Below, one piece after another: positions 62,529 through 64,000 of a stretch of 64,000 nucleotides of DNA. Each line of letters begins with the position of its first letter. Position 1 is the first letter of the stretch. A model generated the notes under the pieces. It was not told the origin of the DNA, ran no database searches, and was given only the letters and a program-made list of their open reading frames with translations. The DNA comes from Emydura subglobosa. Its lineage: Eukaryota > Chordata > Testudines > Chelidae. Position numbers and translations under genes: made by a program. The DNA is taken from positions 20,779,230 to 20,843,229 of the forward strand of contig ML679959.1 of the NCBI GenBank assembly GCA_007922225.1. Direction: 5' to 3'.

Positions 62529-63140
62529 CAGGGGGGAGTGCAGCTGGAGACAGACTTGAGCAGTTGGGGAGCTATTTGAGCTGGGACCAAGCTCTGACAT
62601 GATTTCTGAGGGAAGTAGTGGGGGAAGTCTTCTGGAAGTGTGTCCTGAGACTCCAGAGAGCAAAGCCCAAGAAGAGTGGCCTGGCTATCCCAAGAGACTC
62701 CAAAAGGAAAAGAGAGTAAGGAGCAGTCGGGGAGGAAAGAGATGCTGTACTAGTTGGGAGAAACTGAAACCAGACCTCAGAGAAAAGGACTGTGAAATAT
62801 CAGTCTGGAATACCTCAGAAGGAGACTATTTGAAGCTGCAAAGTAGACAAACCTCCAGGAAAGGAGGATCTGTACGCAGTGGGAGACTGGGATGAAAGAG
62901 ACTGATTTTGAGCAAACATTAGGTTTATAAACTAATCCCCAAGAAGGGGCATTGGTATGTAACACAGACTCTGGTGGACTTATTTGAGTGCTCCTGGGTG
63001 AAGGGAAACTGAGCCTGGGTAGTGCAGAACCGCATGAGGACCAGAAGTGGATACTGCAGAAGAGGCACATTCATTTACAATTTTCCTTGGCATGCAGCTT
63101 TGGGTTTATTATTGACTATTATTATTGTTGTTTTGTTTTA
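62527..63140 (+). other. Unidentified purine-rich block after the microsatellite
   Basis: Purine-rich, unlike the AT-rich surroundings: GGAGCAGGGGGGAGTGCAGC, GTGTGTCCTGAGACTCCAGA, and GGCTATCCCAAGAGACTCC. It ends near TTATTATTGTTGTTTTG at 63120-63135, an AT tail. The frames across it have no known domain. It may be an LTR or a retroelement 3' end, or the 5' UTR exon of a gene; nothing in it decides. I give no function. Confidence 0.35.
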
Positions 63141-64000
63141 AAAGAAGTTGCTAGAGGTACTAAGGGCTCAAAGTACGCAGAAAAATCCACTGCAGCCATT
63201 TCCAGTGAATGACTGAGGCTATTGGATCTGAATACCCTGGTCTCTTAGACAGAGAAGGCTAAGCAAACATGACTTCCTTCAACAGTATGACCTTGAAGCA
63301 TCACTAGCATGTTTGTTTTGCTCTGGCTATAAAAAGCCACAAACCCCAAATGCCCCATATGGGTTTTTTAAGCGCTTCATATTTGACAATAAAATATCTT
63401 TTGCATCAGCATGAAGGTTAGTCAAAAACTAACCCATTAAAGATAAAAGCTAGCTAAAATTATACTAAAAATATAAATCAGAAGCACAAATGAGGCAAGA
63501 AAAATGTTTTCCAGGTGGTGTGGCAGACAGAGAGGTAAGAGAACGGTTATAGGGTCTTCTTCAACCACTACTGGAATGGAGAAGCTACAGGACTATGTGT
63601 ACATGCAAGTTCCCTACTTGTTAAACTGCTTCAGAAAAATTCCTGGATTGCCAGGCAAATCTCACAACTTCTGCAGTGGAGACTACAGACAGGCAATTTG
63701 ATGAGGGAGGAGGAAAAAAGACAATAACTAAGTATTCTGTTCACAGAGTAGGTGGAAAGAGTTTGATTTTTCTAAATGCAAATAAAACTGACTTGCTTCC
63801 TCATTATTAAGCCTGTTCTTATATTCTATTCCCCAAGAGAAAGAAGGTTTTAGAATTATCAGCTCTGTCAACATCTAGTTTGGGGCTAACAAATAATTTT
63901 TCTGAAATTCTTTTGAGTGCATGAAAGCTGCCAAATTTTTCCTGAGGCAGATGTTCTGTTGAATAATAACTACTATGAGTCCACTGTCTCTGAAAAATAA

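Larger units (their letters stand above)
47718..64000 (-). other. Probable 5' intron of TBL1XR1
   Basis: No coding exon is seen to the right of 47717. Vertebrate TBL1XR1 has several 5' UTR exons spread over a very long first intron, so this stretch is most likely intron, with promoter and upstream exons outside the window. Contents: the DIRS-like element, a MITE copy, an L2-like LINE, a short inverted-repeat element and a microsatellite. 49566-51286, 56333-60600 and 63130-64000 show nothing I can name. The intron status is inference. Confidence 0.6.

Noticed and set aside
62354..62663. SLSHTHTHTH-rich frames
   Set aside because: Direct translations of the compound microsatellite.
47718..64000. 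Additional 5' UTR exons or promoter of TBL1XR1
   Set aside because: Expected from other vertebrates, but no CpG island or convincing exon with a matching donor could be recognised by eye.

Overview
The window is vertebrate nuclear DNA, AT-rich, with one protein-coding gene and a dense population of transposable elements. Non-avian reptile is the best fit, most likely a turtle. The reasons are abundant CR1 and L2-like LINE fragments, tRNA-type SINEs with an L2-like tail, hAT and short inverted-repeat DNA elements, and a DIRS-type tyrosine-recombinase retroelement, a combination I do not expect in birds or mammals. The species call rests on remembered repeat families, not on a database search.

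The gene is TBL1XR1, on the minus strand. All 14 coding exons are visible, from the ATG at 47672 to the stop at 21656. Every internal boundary has GT/AG splice sites and the reading phases join without a break. The coding exons add up to 1542 nt, or 513 residues. The product has an N-terminal LisH segment, an F-box-like region, an alanine tract and a C-terminal WD40 propeller. It is a core subunit of the NCoR/SMRT-HDAC3 corepressor complex. The 45 nt of 5' UTR next to the start hold a two-codon upstream ORF. The 3' UTR begins at 21655 and may extend several kilobases, to about 15.9 kb.

Layout: 1-15.9 kb is downstream flank with a GC-rich hAT MITE (exact 8-bp target duplication), SINEs, other MITEs and a possible retroelement 5' region. 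15.9-21.66 kb is probable 3' UTR. 21.66-47.67 kb is the coding part of TBL1XR1, with introns holding CR1, L2-like and SINE copies, a foldback element split by a second element, and a full-length but decayed hAT transposon (42903-45600) with exact 8-bp duplications inside an older palindromic repeat. 47.72-64 kb is probably the upstream 5' intron. It carries a near full-length DIRS-like retroelement (about 51287-56332) with inverted termini, a hAT/MITE copy matching one at 11 kb, an L2-like LINE with an endonuclease remnant, and a compound microsatellite.

No prokaryotic features, CRISPR arrays, rRNA genes or functional tRNA genes were seen. The novelty is in the transposon biology: decayed DIRS and hAT copies with readable termini and domains, nested insertions, and short foldback families that recur in the window.
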